In this document: piece by piece, positions 11,126 to 20,186 of the stretch
Numbering within the stretch: position 1 is the stretch's first letter
How the letters are laid out: the number at the start of each line of letters is the position of its first letter
Source: Chloroflexota bacterium
Lineage (GTDB): Bacteria > Chloroflexota > UBA11872 > VXOZ01
Direction of reading: 5' to 3'
Assembly: GCA_009839775.1 (NCBI GenBank)
Contig: VXOZ01000005.1
Span: 1-32,382, forward strand
Length of the DNA stretch: 32,382 bases
Notes under the pieces: generated by a model
The model's input: only the letters and a program-made list of their open reading frames with translations
Databases searched by the model: none
Told to the model about the DNA's origin: nothing
Translations under genes and position numbers: made by a program

Positions 11126-13744
11126 ATGGCTTTTGACTCATCACAAAAATGTGGATCACTGTGGAGAAAGTGGGATATACAAATACAGCCCATAAAAAAT
11201 GCATGGCTTCCTAATCTTGAGAAAAATAAAAATGCAATCAAAAAGGCAACTAGAGAATATCTTCAACAAGCGACAGATGCAGAGATGTCCGTCGTAGCGA
11301 TTACTGATCATAATTGTGGTATGGCCGTAGATGCAGCATTACAAATCATCGAGGAGGAAGGCTGCAACATTAAAGTGCTTCCAGGTGTAGAAATCGATAC
11401 AGAAATTGGATACCAATTACTTATAATTTTTAACCCAGCTTATAGAGAAGCAATCTGTAAAGACACTTGGGAGGACGCCGTGGAGCATTTCTTGAACAAC
11501 ATTTGCAATCTGCCCTCGCCGGTAATTAATATGGACGGTCAAGCCAAGTCCATTGGCGGAGACATTCATGCAGTATTAACCCGCATATGCAAAGAAGATA
11601 TAGGTGTACCCGTTTTTGCGCATTGTCAAAGTGATAAAGGTTTGTTCAAAAAAGCAACGCCCGCTCGTCGTCAAGAGTATTTCAATAATTATCTACAAGG
11701 CAAGTATTACTTTGCGCTTGATCATAAGAGTGATGAAAGCATAGAGGCAACAAAAGAGACTATTAAGGGCTGGGGGATGGACGAGAGTAAATTTGCTTAT
11801 GTGAAGAGTTCTGATTCTCATCAAGCTTCTTTATCGGGATCTGTTTTCTCTTGGATTAAAGCAGATCCTACATTCGAAGGCCTAAGGCAAATTATCTATG
11901 AACCGATGGAGAGGATAAGAATACAGATAGAGGATCCTTCTCTGGAGTACAATAAGCCTTATTTCTCGAAAATTAATATAAAAAAGCAGATTGGGGTATT
12001 TAATCGGAAAGACAATCAGGTTTATCTATCTCAAAACACACTCACCTTGAATAAGAATCTGGTCACAATTATAGGTGGCCGCGGAACCGGTAAGAGTATT
12101 TTAATCGACTATTGGGCGAGCATTTTTGAAAAAAATATATCTGATGAGCCAGAGCGCTATTCCAGCAAAGAAGATTTTTGCATAGAGTACGCTAAAGACA
12201 ATGTGCTCAATCCGAGCACAGAAATCTATTGCGGTAATGGAGAAAATTATCTGGATTTTATTTACATACCGCAATCTCAGTTAAAAGAGGTTTCACAAAA
12301 AGATAGGATTGAGGAAGAGGTGAAGCAGTTATTGGATCTAGAAAACCTGCATTTTTCTCAGAGTTTAAACAGTGAGATCCAAAGCCTCTTGGAAAATATT
12401 AACAAGCTTGATAGCTGGTTTCTAGAAGAGGATGAAAAGGGGAGGCAATGGAATCAGGCAGAATATATCAAAGTTCGCCGAGCTAAGAATGAAAAACTGC
12501 TTCTAAGTATCACAACGCAAGACAATAGAGAGAAGCTCAAAAAGTATACCGATAACATCAGTGCAATAGAAGAGGTAAAAAACAGCCTAAGGTATTTAAA
12601 CGATACTAGCCAAAAGATAGTACAGACGCAAAGAATACTCAATTCAAATATAGACGAGATTAACCTCAGACTATCTTCTATTACAGGATCCAAAAAAATA
12701 GAATCATTATCTTTCAAGAGCCAGCTGGCAAGTATCGAAGAAAACATAGATCTTTTGGGCCGGCAAGAGGAAGAAAAACGAGATGAAAATGAAAAAATCA
12801 AGGCGGATTTTGAAAAAGAGGGCTTTGTTGGGGACTTGGTCAGCCTGCTAAAGAATGCCAGAATGTACCAGGCCAATATTAAGGATGCAGACCAAAGACT
12901 ATCGGTCATAGAGAAGAAGGAGGAGGAACTACAAGAACTTCTTGTTAAGAGAAATAAGCTAGCTTTTAAATTTAAGGATGAGTATGAGAAACAAAAAGGT
13001 AAAATAGATAAGTCATGGCGCGATATTTTAGAAAAACACGAGGGTGCGCATAAAGACCTGATAGAAAGAATTTTACTTAAGGACGGTAGGATATCTGTTG
13101 AGGGGGAAATTGTTTTTGATCAGGGCAAATTTTACGAGAAATTACTTGATATTGTCGATAAGCGCACGTACAAAGATATTGGTGCCTTAAAAGAAAAAGT
13201 AGGGGTATCCAGTTTTGACGACTGGGTGGTGTTTGTAAATGCAGAACTTAAAAATTTTCTGGATAGTGAAGATCCATCTAGATCTGAGAAGATTATGAGT
13301 GTAATTTTTAGCCCTAAAGAACGTAAGGACTACTTGAGGACTACACCTAAAATCAAATATGATAGCAAGAACTTGGATCGCTTATCTGCTGGACAAAGAG
13401 GGACCGTTTACTTATGCCTGAAATTGGCTACGCATGCTTTCTCTAAACCCATTATTTTTGACCAACCAGAGGATGATTTGGATAACCAGTTTATTGTCAA
13501 TGAGCTCATTGGCATATTCAGGCAACTCAAATATTATCGTCAAATCATTATTGCGACTCACAACGCTAACTTAGTTGTTAATGCGGACGCTGAGCAAATA
13601 ATCATCGCAGACAATGTTGATGAAAAACTATTTTACACCTCCGGCTCTCTAGAAAATCCGGCAGTAATAAATAAGGTCTGTAATATCCTAGAAGGTGGCG
13701 AAGAGGCCTTTGAGAGAAGGAAGAATAGATACCATCTCAACTAA
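11126..13744 (+). CDS. TrlF-like PHP-domain/ABC-type ATPase, PHP motif altered
   Basis: 872 residues. Residues ~10-250 resemble a PHP (polymerase/histidinol phosphatase) metal-hydrolase domain: WRKWDIQIQ (13-21), AITDHN (58-63), LPGVEID (85-91), AHCQSDKG, and VKSSDSHQ near 230. The C-terminal part is an SMC/Rad50-like ABC ATPase: Walker A GGRGTGKS (317-324), a long coiled coil (~400-640), signature LSAGQRG (753-759) and Walker B PIIFDQPEDD (775-784), then ATHN. This combination is that of TrlF-family proteins found in phage-defence loci. Oddity: where related proteins have D-x-H-x-H, this one has DIQIQ, both His changed to Gln by third-base changes, so metal binding may be altered. GAGGTG lies 2 nt before the ATG. 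It converges with hsdR (stops 5 nt apart). Confidence 0.8.
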   Translation: MAFDSSQKCGSLWRKWDIQIQPIKNAWLPNLEKNKNAIKKATREYLQQATDAEMSVVAITDHNCGMAVDAALQIIEEEGCNIKVLPGVEIDTEIGYQLLIIFNPAYREAICKDTWEDAVEHFLNNICNLPSPVINMDGQAKSIGGDIHAVLTRICKEDIGVPVFAHCQSDKGLFKKATPARRQEYFNNYLQGKYYFALDHKSDESIEATKETIKGWGMDESKFAYVKSSDSHQASLSGSVFSWIKADPTFEGLRQIIYEPMERIRIQIEDPSLEYNKPYFSKINIKKQIGVFNRKDNQVYLSQNTLTLNKNLVTIIGGRGTGKSILIDYWASIFEKNISDEPERYSSKEDFCIEYAKDNVLNPSTEIYCGNGENYLDFIYIPQSQLKEVSQKDRIEEEVKQLLDLENLHFSQSLNSEIQSLLENINKLDSWFLEEDEKGRQWNQAEYIKVRRAKNEKLLLSITTQDNREKLKKYTDNISAIEEVKNSLRYLNDTSQKIVQTQRILNSNIDEINLRLSSITGSKKIESLSFKSQLASIEENIDLLGRQEEEKRDENEKIKADFEKEGFVGDLVSLLKNARMYQANIKDADQRLSVIEKKEEELQELLVKRNKLAFKFKDEYEKQKGKIDKSWRDILEKHEGAHKDLIERILLKDGRISVEGEIVFDQGKFYEKLLDIVDKRTYKDIGALKEKVGVSSFDDWVVFVNAELKNFLDSEDPSRSEKIMSVIFSPKERKDYLRTTPKIKYDSKNLDRLSAGQRGTVYLCLKLATHAFSKPIIFDQPEDDLDNQFIVNELIGIFRQLKYYRQIIIATHNANLVVNADAEQIIIADNVDEKLFYTSGSLENPAVINKVCNILEGGEEAFERRKNRYHLN

Positions 13745-13749
13745 AGAGA

Positions 13750-16700
13750 TTAGAGATTTCTATATTTCTTAAAACTCTCTACCTGTTCAAAGATTTCCTT
13801 ATACACCTCGTCACGATCAACAGGGGGATAGTTGTGGTCAGCTAGTAAAACAATAAGATTGGCTTTCAATTCCGCTTTGATATCTTCACGCTTATCCCAG
13901 GCAGCGTATCTGGTTTTGCTGTCAACTAGTGATTTGACCGATTTAGCAAGATTAACTAATTTATCGTCGGGGTACTCAAAATTATATTTGACTGTTAGGG
14001 CTTTTAGGATGTCGTAAAATGCCTTCTCTTCGACTACGATTCCGAGTTTTTTGAAGGAGTGGTATTCTTCCTTAAGGTTATGGATGAGGTCGACGATTTC
14101 ATTTGTAAAATCCTCGACAACTTCACTGACCAACATATCTTCTTTACGCTTGTTGTATTTATCCACTAATACTTTAAGTTTTTGCGAGAAATCAATGCTC
14201 TTGATTTTGTTCACTTTCTTGAAATCATCAATGGCTTTGGAAAGCAGTCGTTGAAGTAGTTTAAGTTTAGTATTGGGTAGTTGTATCTGCTCTATTTTTT
14301 GCAGGTACTTATCATCAAAAACATCAATCTTAGCTGTTTGATCCTCGCTTAATTTTAAAATTTCCTCAATTCCTTCACTCTTCAAGGCTTCTTGTATCAT
14401 TGCGCTCACGCGTTTGTTCATTTGGGCAGCATCAGGGGCTTCACCTTTAGTCAATTTATATATGATGGAGCGGATAGCTAGGTAAAAATGAATGCGATCC
14501 CGCTCTTTATCTGAAAATGAATGTGAATCACCGCTACAGATATTGTATGCAGCCTTCATGCGCTTTACGAGACGCATAAAACGCCTCTCGATATCATACG
14601 TAGTCTGTGCGTATTCAGCGGCCATATTGAGTGTATGCAGCTGCTCGACGGGTGAACCATCGAAATATTTTGAACCATCAAATTTGTGAAAGATTTTATC
14701 CAGTAAATGCAAATGATCCTTTACTATCACTACAGACTGTTGGATATCTTCGATATTGCCAAGGCTTGTCTTATCATATTGCGCCAATGCCAGATTCATT
14801 TGCTTTTTGATACCGATATAATCTACGACAAGCCCCTTAATTTTGCCGCCAGCCTTGCGGTTGACGCGCGAAATAGTTTGAATCAGCGTATGTTTTTGAA
14901 TGGGTTTATCCAGATACATCGTATCGAGGAAAGGTACGTCAAAGCCGGTCAACCACATATCGACTACGATAGCTATACGGAAGTTTGATTTTATAAACTT
15001 GAATTGACGATCTAGCTCCTTGCGGTCTGCCTTGGTGCCAAGCATGGAATATAATGCCGGGTCATCGTCTTGGTTCCGGGTCATAACCAATTTTATGCGC
15101 TCCATAGGCTTGATTTCGCGCTTTTCTCTTTCACTCAGTTCAATGCCATCTGCCGCGAATTCAACTTCCACCCATTCAGGTCGTAATGCGATGATTTCTT
15201 TGTATAACGAGTAGGCAATTTGTCTACTACTCGAAACGAATAACGCCTTGCCAGCAATGGTCGCGTTTTCTTTGATACGGTTTTCATAATGCTCCACGAA
15301 GTCTGCTGCCAGCGAACGGACACGATCAGGGTCGCCCAAAATCATGGATAATTTGGTATTGGCTTTTTTGCTTTCTTCTATTTGATATTCACTAGCGCCG
15401 GCCTCTGCAGCTTGAGCGTAATACTTCTCAATTTCTCTTAATTTACTATTGTCCAGCAGCACCTTTGCTGCACGTCCCTCATATGTAATATCCACGGTGA
15501 TTTCATCTTTCACTGATTCCCGCATAGTATAACTATCGACCACTTCGCCAAAAACATCTAACGTAGCATCTATTGGCGTGCCTGTGAAACCGACATAAGT
15601 CGCATTGGGTAGCGAATCATGTAAGTACTTAGCAAATCCATATGAGCGTTGCACGCCGTCAGAAGTGACGACAACTTTCTGATCAAAATTCACCTGACTG
15701 CGATGAGCTTCGTCGGATATGCAGATTACATTACTGCGACCACTTAGCAAACTGGCCTTTTCAGAGAATTTCTGGATAGTGGTAAGGAATACTCCGCCAC
15801 TTTGGCGATTCTTCAGAGATTCATGTAGTTGAGAACGGCTGTCAATACTGAAGATAGTGGAATCTCCAATAAATGTCTTAGCGTTAGTAAAAAGTCCGGC
15901 CAATTGGTCATCCAAATCGGTACGGTCAGTAATCAGCAGGATTGTAGGGCTCTCAAAATCTACGCTTTTCATCAATAAGCGTGCAAGGTAAAGCATTATG
16001 TAGCTTTTACCGCTGCCGGTCGCACCAAAATATGTACCACCGCGGCCGTCACCGCTGGGGCGCCGATGCTCTTTAATATTCTCGTACAATTTGGTTGCGG
16101 CATAGAACTGCGGATATCGGCAAACAATCTTCTCCTCCTTATTGGTTGTATCGGGAAAATAAATGAAGTGCTGAATTACTTCTCTCAGGCGCGTTTTATC
16201 AAAAAGGCCTTCTATCATAGTATATAGAGATTTAATACCGTCGCATTCAAACACCTCTGCGCCATCAGTTTTACGCCATGCATAAAAGAATTCGTAAGGG
16301 GCAAAGAATGACCCCATTTTTGTGTTTGCACCATCACTGATAACGCAGAATGCATTGTACTTGAATAGCGTTGGTATATCCCTGCGATAACGATTAGTTA
16401 ATTGAATATAGGCATCATGCAATGTGGTGTTTTCACGTATGGCGCTCTTGAACTCGAAAACCACCAACGGTATTCCATTTATGTATAAAACACAGTCCGG
16501 TATGCGAGTCTCAAATCCCCTTATTTCAAGCTGATTTATGATTTTATAGATATTTTTATCGCTATTAGAATAGTCAATCAGCTCAATATAAAGATCCTTT
16601 TTATTGTGATCCTCTCGCTTCAGTAAAAAACCATCTGATATCTGGCGCATAATTTTCTTATTACTGCCATACAAATCTGATTCTGGTAGTAGCTTAAGCT

Positions 16701-16899
16701 CGCGTAGTATGGAGGAAATTTCGCTATCAGTAATACCGTCAGATGCATAGCGTCCCGACAGGTACTTGCGTAAATCATCGGCTAATAATACCTCGGTCAA
16801 TTTACGATCTATATCATCTCCACAAACATGTGTGATATTTTGCTCACTGAGTAGTGAGATGATAGCTTGTTCTAATTTTTCTTCCGTAAATTTCTGCAT
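13750..16899 (-). CDS. hsdR: type I restriction enzyme, R subunit
   Basis: Motor and nuclease subunit of a type I restriction-modification complex: translocates DNA using ATP and cleaves at a distance when the target is unmethylated. 1049 residues, usual length. The N-terminal PD-(D/E)xK nuclease shows RIPDCVLYING (D135) and VVFEFKSA (E149, K151). Helicase motifs follow: GATGSGKS (292-299), SDEAHRSQ (DEAH 396-399), GFTGTP (438-442), and later QTISRVNRK as motif VI. The C-terminal third is helical, for docking to HsdM/HsdS. It begins 12 nt behind hsdS with no SD, so it is presumably translated from the hsdMSR transcript. All catalytic motifs look intact. The stop lies 5 nt from that of the convergent TrlF-like gene. 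Confidence 0.95.
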   Translation of the reverse strand: MQKFTEEKLEQAIISLLSEQNITHVCGDDIDRKLTEVLLADDLRKYLSGRYASDGITDSEISSILRELKLLPESDLYGSNKKIMRQISDGFLLKREDHNKKDLYIELIDYSNSDKNIYKIINQLEIRGFETRIPDCVLYINGIPLVVFEFKSAIRENTTLHDAYIQLTNRYRRDIPTLFKYNAFCVISDGANTKMGSFFAPYEFFYAWRKTDGAEVFECDGIKSLYTMIEGLFDKTRLREVIQHFIYFPDTTNKEEKIVCRYPQFYAATKLYENIKEHRRPSGDGRGGTYFGATGSGKSYIMLYLARLLMKSVDFESPTILLITDRTDLDDQLAGLFTNAKTFIGDSTIFSIDSRSQLHESLKNRQSGGVFLTTIQKFSEKASLLSGRSNVICISDEAHRSQVNFDQKVVVTSDGVQRSYGFAKYLHDSLPNATYVGFTGTPIDATLDVFGEVVDSYTMRESVKDEITVDITYEGRAAKVLLDNSKLREIEKYYAQAAEAGASEYQIEESKKANTKLSMILGDPDRVRSLAADFVEHYENRIKENATIAGKALFVSSSRQIAYSLYKEIIALRPEWVEVEFAADGIELSEREKREIKPMERIKLVMTRNQDDDPALYSMLGTKADRKELDRQFKFIKSNFRIAIVVDMWLTGFDVPFLDTMYLDKPIQKHTLIQTISRVNRKAGGKIKGLVVDYIGIKKQMNLALAQYDKTSLGNIEDIQQSVVIVKDHLHLLDKIFHKFDGSKYFDGSPVEQLHTLNMAAEYAQTTYDIERRFMRLVKRMKAAYNICSGDSHSFSDKERDRIHFYLAIRSIIYKLTKGEAPDAAQMNKRVSAMIQEALKSEGIEEILKLSEDQTAKIDVFDDKYLQKIEQIQLPNTKLKLLQRLLSKAIDDFKKVNKIKSIDFSQKLKVLVDKYNKRKEDMLVSEVVEDFTNEIVDLIHNLKEEYHSFKKLGIVVEEKAFYDILKALTVKYNFEYPDDKLVNLAKSVKSLVDSKTRYAAWDKREDIKAELKANLIVLLADHNYPPVDRDEVYKEIFEQVESFKKYRNL

Positions 16900-16911
16900 T
16901 GCTATACTTGT

Positions 16912-18024
16912 CTAGGTATTCTGCGTTACGCCGCGTATAAGCACGGGTGCGATGGCATGAAGCTTAGTTCTCAAAGCCTCATTGAGGCGCTTACGAGTTT
17001 CAAGCACACGATGCATGGCGACAATAGATTTTTGCACTTTTATACTTGGGATGGGTAGGGATACTCGGCACATATCATCCCAGTTGAATGTCTCGCGAGC
17101 GCTCCCCCAAGAATGAAAGCGAGCATACCGATTAAACTCGGGTCTTTTCACCCATAGTAGCAGAAATTCAGGCAACAATTTTTGGCTATCTATGACTTCA
17201 AAGACAGTGTAGATACTTGAAACGATAACAATGTTAGAGTGCATGAGCGCCATTGCAATCTTATCACCACGGCGAGAAGTATCTGCTACGTAAGCAAATT
17301 GCTGGGGTCTAACTATCTTATATAGAGATAAATCAAGTTTGCCCTGCTTAGCCTTAGAATGTATAAATTCTTTTGAAGTAGAAATACCTCTAAGATCTGT
17401 GATTTCCAAATCTTGATTTCTGACATCAACCTGTCGGATGTGATCGGCTAACTTTTGTCTGGGTGTTACTTTTGCTAACTCTTCCATAAATGTATTTATG
17501 ATAGACTCCAGGCTGTCAAGGCTCTCCTCGTGGGATCTTTGCAATTGCAAAAGGGAATGATACACAGAGGAATAACACTCCTGTATTTTAGGAGTTGGGA
17601 CAGGTATTGGGATGTCACAGAAACGGCTCCATTCCAAGCTGGCACGAATACTGGAATCACATACATAGCTACAGTATCTATCAAATTCAGATCTTAGGAA
17701 GATAAGCATTAAATAAGCTGGCAGAAGCCCATCTCCTTGATTTATTGCGAATATTTTGTATGCAGGAGATACAATCGCAGGCTTCTTGCTATCATACAAA
17801 GCCACGCCAAGTCGATTATCTCTTCCGATCTGCATTAGGTTGATGAGGAATTGGTTCTTCTGTATTATCTGGTATTTAGATAGGTCAGTTTCTGATAAAT
17901 TGGCAACTGTAGGAATATATTTTTTATTAATACTTATGCCCAATACTTGAGTAATAGTACTTCCGCTGTTGCGCTCATCCACTAAAGAAATGTAGTCGCC
18001 TAGGCGTTTGTCATTCGAGCTCAT
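16912..18024 (-). CDS. hsdS: type I restriction-modification specificity subunit
   Basis: DNA-recognition subunit of the HsdRMS complex. The 370-residue protein has the expected two-fold layout: LGDYISLVDERN (~8-19) and its counterpart LADHIRQVDVRN (~190-201) open two target-recognition domains, each followed by a helical spacer; the first spacer includes SHEESLDSLESIINTFMEEL and the second KRLNEALRTKLHAIAP. I place the start at ATG 18024, which overlaps the end of hsdM by 14 nt; a TTG two codons earlier is possible. The target sequence cannot be read from the protein. Recognition domains are the most variable part of such systems and give little family similarity beyond the fold. Confidence 0.9.
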   Translation of the reverse strand: MSSNDKRLGDYISLVDERNSGSTITQVLGISINKKYIPTVANLSETDLSKYQIIQKNQFLINLMQIGRDNRLGVALYDSKKPAIVSPAYKIFAINQGDGLLPAYLMLIFLRSEFDRYCSYVCDSSIRASLEWSRFCDIPIPVPTPKIQECYSSVYHSLLQLQRSHEESLDSLESIINTFMEELAKVTPRQKLADHIRQVDVRNQDLEITDLRGISTSKEFIHSKAKQGKLDLSLYKIVRPQQFAYVADTSRRGDKIAMALMHSNIVIVSSIYTVFEVIDSQKLLPEFLLLWVKRPEFNRYARFHSWGSARETFNWDDMCRVSLPIPSIKVQKSIVAMHRVLETRKRLNEALRTKLHAIAPVLIRGVTQNT

Positions 18025-19570
18025 ATCCAAGTTCTTTGAATGCCTGTATTAATTCCTTGCGCGCCGCTTGTTCAACTTTGAGTAATTCTGAGAATTCAAC
18101 TTGCATACGTCGCATCTCCTTGTCAAAATCTATGCCGGAGTCACGGTCTACAAATTCTATATACCTACTTGGTGTAAGCGAGTAATCGTTAGCTTTCACT
18201 AAATCTAAACCTGCAACATAGCAAAATTCTGGCACATCTCTGTAAGCGTGGTTCTCTTGCCAGCTGTGGTATGTAGTTGATACTTTAGTAATCTCGTCTT
18301 CTGTAAGCTGGATGTATTTCTTTTCATATTCAGACCCCCAAGTGCGTAAATCCACGAACAGGATCTTGCCAGATCTGTCCTTTAGGTTGCGAATTCTTTG
18401 TGGCGTATTGATCTGACGCTCTTTCTTGTTTTTATTGATAACCCAGAGTGTTACGCTAATATCCGTTGAATAAAATGTGTCGCGTGGCAGTGTAATAATC
18501 GCTTCAATCAGATCATTCTCTATTAGTTTTTTGCGAATATTAAGCGTGTCAGCATCGTTCAGCGCGCCATTAGCCAATAGAAAGCCTGCAACACCATTCT
18601 CGGAAAGTTTAGAGACCATATGCAGAATCCAGCCATAATTGGCATTACTGGCTGGCGGTACATCGTAACCGGACCAGCGAGGGTCATCTATCAGCTCATC
18701 TTCTCCTCGCCAAGCTTTGAGATTGAATGGAGGGTTTGCCATAATGTAATCTGCTTTGAGGTCGGGATGCTGATCTTTAGCAAAACTGTCCGCGGGCTTA
18801 TTGCCTAGGTCAGCAGAAATACCGCGAATTGCTAAGTTCATTTTTGCGAGTTTGTAGGTCGTGGCAATTTGCTCTTGGCCGTATATGGCGATATCTTTCT
18901 TATCTCCCCGATGCGCTTCTACGAACTTCACAGATTGTACAAACATGCCACCGGTTCCGCAACAGGGATCGTAGATTATACCTTTGTATGGTTCAATCAT
19001 TTCAGCGATAAGATTGACGATACATTTAGGTGTGTAGAATTCGCCTTTCATGTTCTTTTCCGCAATGGAAAATTGTTTGAGGAAATATTCATACACTCTG
19101 CCGACAATATCTTGTGATTCGTTCGCTAGGGTATCTATGTTGTTATTGATCTCATCTAGCAGGGAAGCAAGCTTGCTAATTTCCAAGTTAAGCCGAGAAA
19201 AATAATTATCTGGCAGAGCTCCTCTGAGTGATGAATTAGATTTCTCTATGTTGTGTAATGCAGTGTCAATCTTTGCGGCAATGTCTGTCTGTTTGGCGTT
19301 TTGCATAATGTATTGCCATCTGCATTCAGGCTCCAAATAGAAGACATTGTCCTTAGTATAAAATTCTACTCTGTCGAGGTATTGTTCCTTGCCTTCAGCA
19401 GCAAGCCTTCTGCGCTGCCTCTCGAATGTGTCACTGGCGTACTTTAAGAAAATAAGACTCAGCACAACGTGCTTGTATTCGCCCGGCTCTATGCTGCCGC
19501 GAAGTTTATTTGCTGCTTCCCACAGAGTTTCTTCAATACCTTTTTGCTTCTTGGAAGTTTGTTTCGCCAT
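18011..19570 (-). CDS. hsdM: type I restriction-modification DNA adenine methyltransferase
   Basis: N6-adenine methyltransferase subunit, protecting host DNA and forming the core of the restriction complex. 519 residues; helical N-terminal domain to ~150, then the catalytic domain: GEFYTP (176-181 region), SAM-binding DPCCGTGGMF (201-210) and catalytic NPPF (279-282). The ATG at 19570 is used because the product then starts MAKQTSKKQKG; the track continues three codons upstream to a GTG. TATAAT (19585-19580) lies 9 nt before the ATG, so the hsdMSR mRNA is probably leaderless. First gene of the operon, overlapping hsdS by 14 nt. Confidence 0.95.
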   Translation of the reverse strand: MAKQTSKKQKGIEETLWEAANKLRGSIEPGEYKHVVLSLIFLKYASDTFERQRRRLAAEGKEQYLDRVEFYTKDNVFYLEPECRWQYIMQNAKQTDIAAKIDTALHNIEKSNSSLRGALPDNYFSRLNLEISKLASLLDEINNNIDTLANESQDIVGRVYEYFLKQFSIAEKNMKGEFYTPKCIVNLIAEMIEPYKGIIYDPCCGTGGMFVQSVKFVEAHRGDKKDIAIYGQEQIATTYKLAKMNLAIRGISADLGNKPADSFAKDQHPDLKADYIMANPPFNLKAWRGEDELIDDPRWSGYDVPPASNANYGWILHMVSKLSENGVAGFLLANGALNDADTLNIRKKLIENDLIEAIITLPRDTFYSTDISVTLWVINKNKKERQINTPQRIRNLKDRSGKILFVDLRTWGSEYEKKYIQLTEDEITKVSTTYHSWQENHAYRDVPEFCYVAGLDLVKANDYSLTPSRYIEFVDRDSGIDFDKEMRRMQVEFSELLKVEQAARKELIQAFKELGYELE

Positions 19571-19579
19571 GCCTAACAC

Positions 19580-19585
19580 ATTATA
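19580..19585 (-). promoter_or_regulatory. -10 box of the hsdMSR operon
   Basis: Minus strand TATAAT with GTGTTAGGC between it and the ATG; no SD. The -35 region has no good match (TTTCAC is nearest). Confidence 0.5.
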
Positions 19586-19669
19586 TCTTTTAATCAGTGA
19601 AACTAGAAGCCTGACAGCAAGGTATACGGGCAGTTTCTGTTACTATAACCTCAAAGCTTTCGAGCTGGC

Positions 19670-19728
19670 GCTCCAAGGATTCTAATGCCAAAAAGATGGG
19701 GCTGCACCCAGACTTTACGTTACCTGCC
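19670..19728 (+). repeat. direct repeat copy A
   Basis: 31-nt core at 19698-19728 starting GGGGCTGCACCCAGACTTT and ending CCTGCC, about 25 of 31 identical to copy C; the 28 nt before it resemble those before copy B. It lies between hsdM and the zinc-ribbon gene, at the right edge of the AT-rich island. Confidence 0.55.
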
Positions 19729-19838
19729 ATAATTGGGAATTGCGCTTCTCGGGGTGCTAGGGCAACATTTGGGGTTATTAGACTTGGGCATCCGGATTGT
19801 GATACACTCTGGCTAATCGAGTTTGGGTAGGTGTGCGT

Positions 19839-20090
19839 ATGAAGAATGAAGGTTCAGAGATGAAACAAATCGAAGGGATAGGATGCCTTGATTGCAGCCG
19901 CACCAATTACGCCGTCAAGGCTATGTTCGAGGGGTCTCGTGAAGGGAATTACTATGTGACTTTGTTTTTGGAGTGCAAAGATTGTGAAAGAATAAACAAA
20001 GTTCTCTTCTCGGATTCCGAGGATATTCTGCAGGAGTGGCAGGATATCTTCACAACAGCAAATAGAATACTCGAGATACCTGAAGGTTAG
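19839..20090 (+). CDS. small zinc-ribbon protein (83 aa)
   Basis: A small protein with two Cys-x2-Cys pairs, GCLDCSRT (~14-21) and LECKDCER (~45-52), spaced as a four-Cys zinc site, and an otherwise mixed-charge sequence ending in a helical tail (EEWQDIF-like, then ILEIPEG). Small zinc ribbons often bind nucleic acids or proteins; no specific family is evident. ATG 19839 is preferred, with AGGTG a few bases upstream; a GTG two codons earlier is possible. It stands between the defence island and the first toxin-antitoxin operon, on the same strand as the latter but separated from it by the C10G9 tract and a strong promoter. Confidence 0.6.
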   Translation: MKNEGSEMKQIEGIGCLDCSRTNYAVKAMFEGSREGNYYVTLFLECKDCERINKVLFSDSEDILQEWQDIFTTANRILEIPEG

Positions 20091-20129
20091 CAGCCCCCTA
20101 CCTTTGCCTTTGGTGTTACGTAGTATATA

Positions 20130-20148
20130 CCCCCCCCCCGGGGGGGGG
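20130..20148. repeat. C10G9 palindromic homopolymer tract
   Basis: Ten C (20130-20139) followed directly by nine G (20140-20148), framed by TATA and TAT so that the whole 25-nt block is nearly palindromic. It ends two bases before the -35 box of the first toxin-antitoxin operon. Such tracts slip easily during replication. Run length may also be a sequencing artefact. Confidence 0.6.
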
Positions 20149-20150
20149 TA

Positions 20151-20179
20151 TTGACTGGAGTGCACACAAGGTGTATAAT
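20151..20179 (+). promoter_or_regulatory. promoter of the first RelB/RelE operon
   Basis: TTGACT (20151-20156), 17-nt spacer, TATAAT (20174-20179), then 7 nt and the ATG: a near-consensus promoter producing a leaderless mRNA. The G9 run ends at 20148. Confidence 0.75.
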
Positions 20180-20186
20180 TCGTAAC

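Larger units (their letters stand above)
11061..19728. other. AT-rich defence island inserted behind tRNA-Trp
   Basis: From just behind tRNA-Trp to about 19.6 kb base composition and codon choice shift visibly to A/T compared with both flanks, and all four large genes belong to anti-phage functions (TrlF-like ATPase; HsdR, HsdS, HsdM). Position behind a tRNA suggests acquisition by site-specific integration. No integrase is present, and I found no exact copy of the tRNA end at the other edge; the direct repeat copy at 19698-19728 is the only candidate boundary. Confidence 0.6.

Noticed and set aside
10945..11241. Minus-strand 98-aa frame
   Set aside because: Antisense of tRNA-Trp plus the start of the TrlF-like gene (AGETGFEPATLG pattern typical of tRNA shadows).
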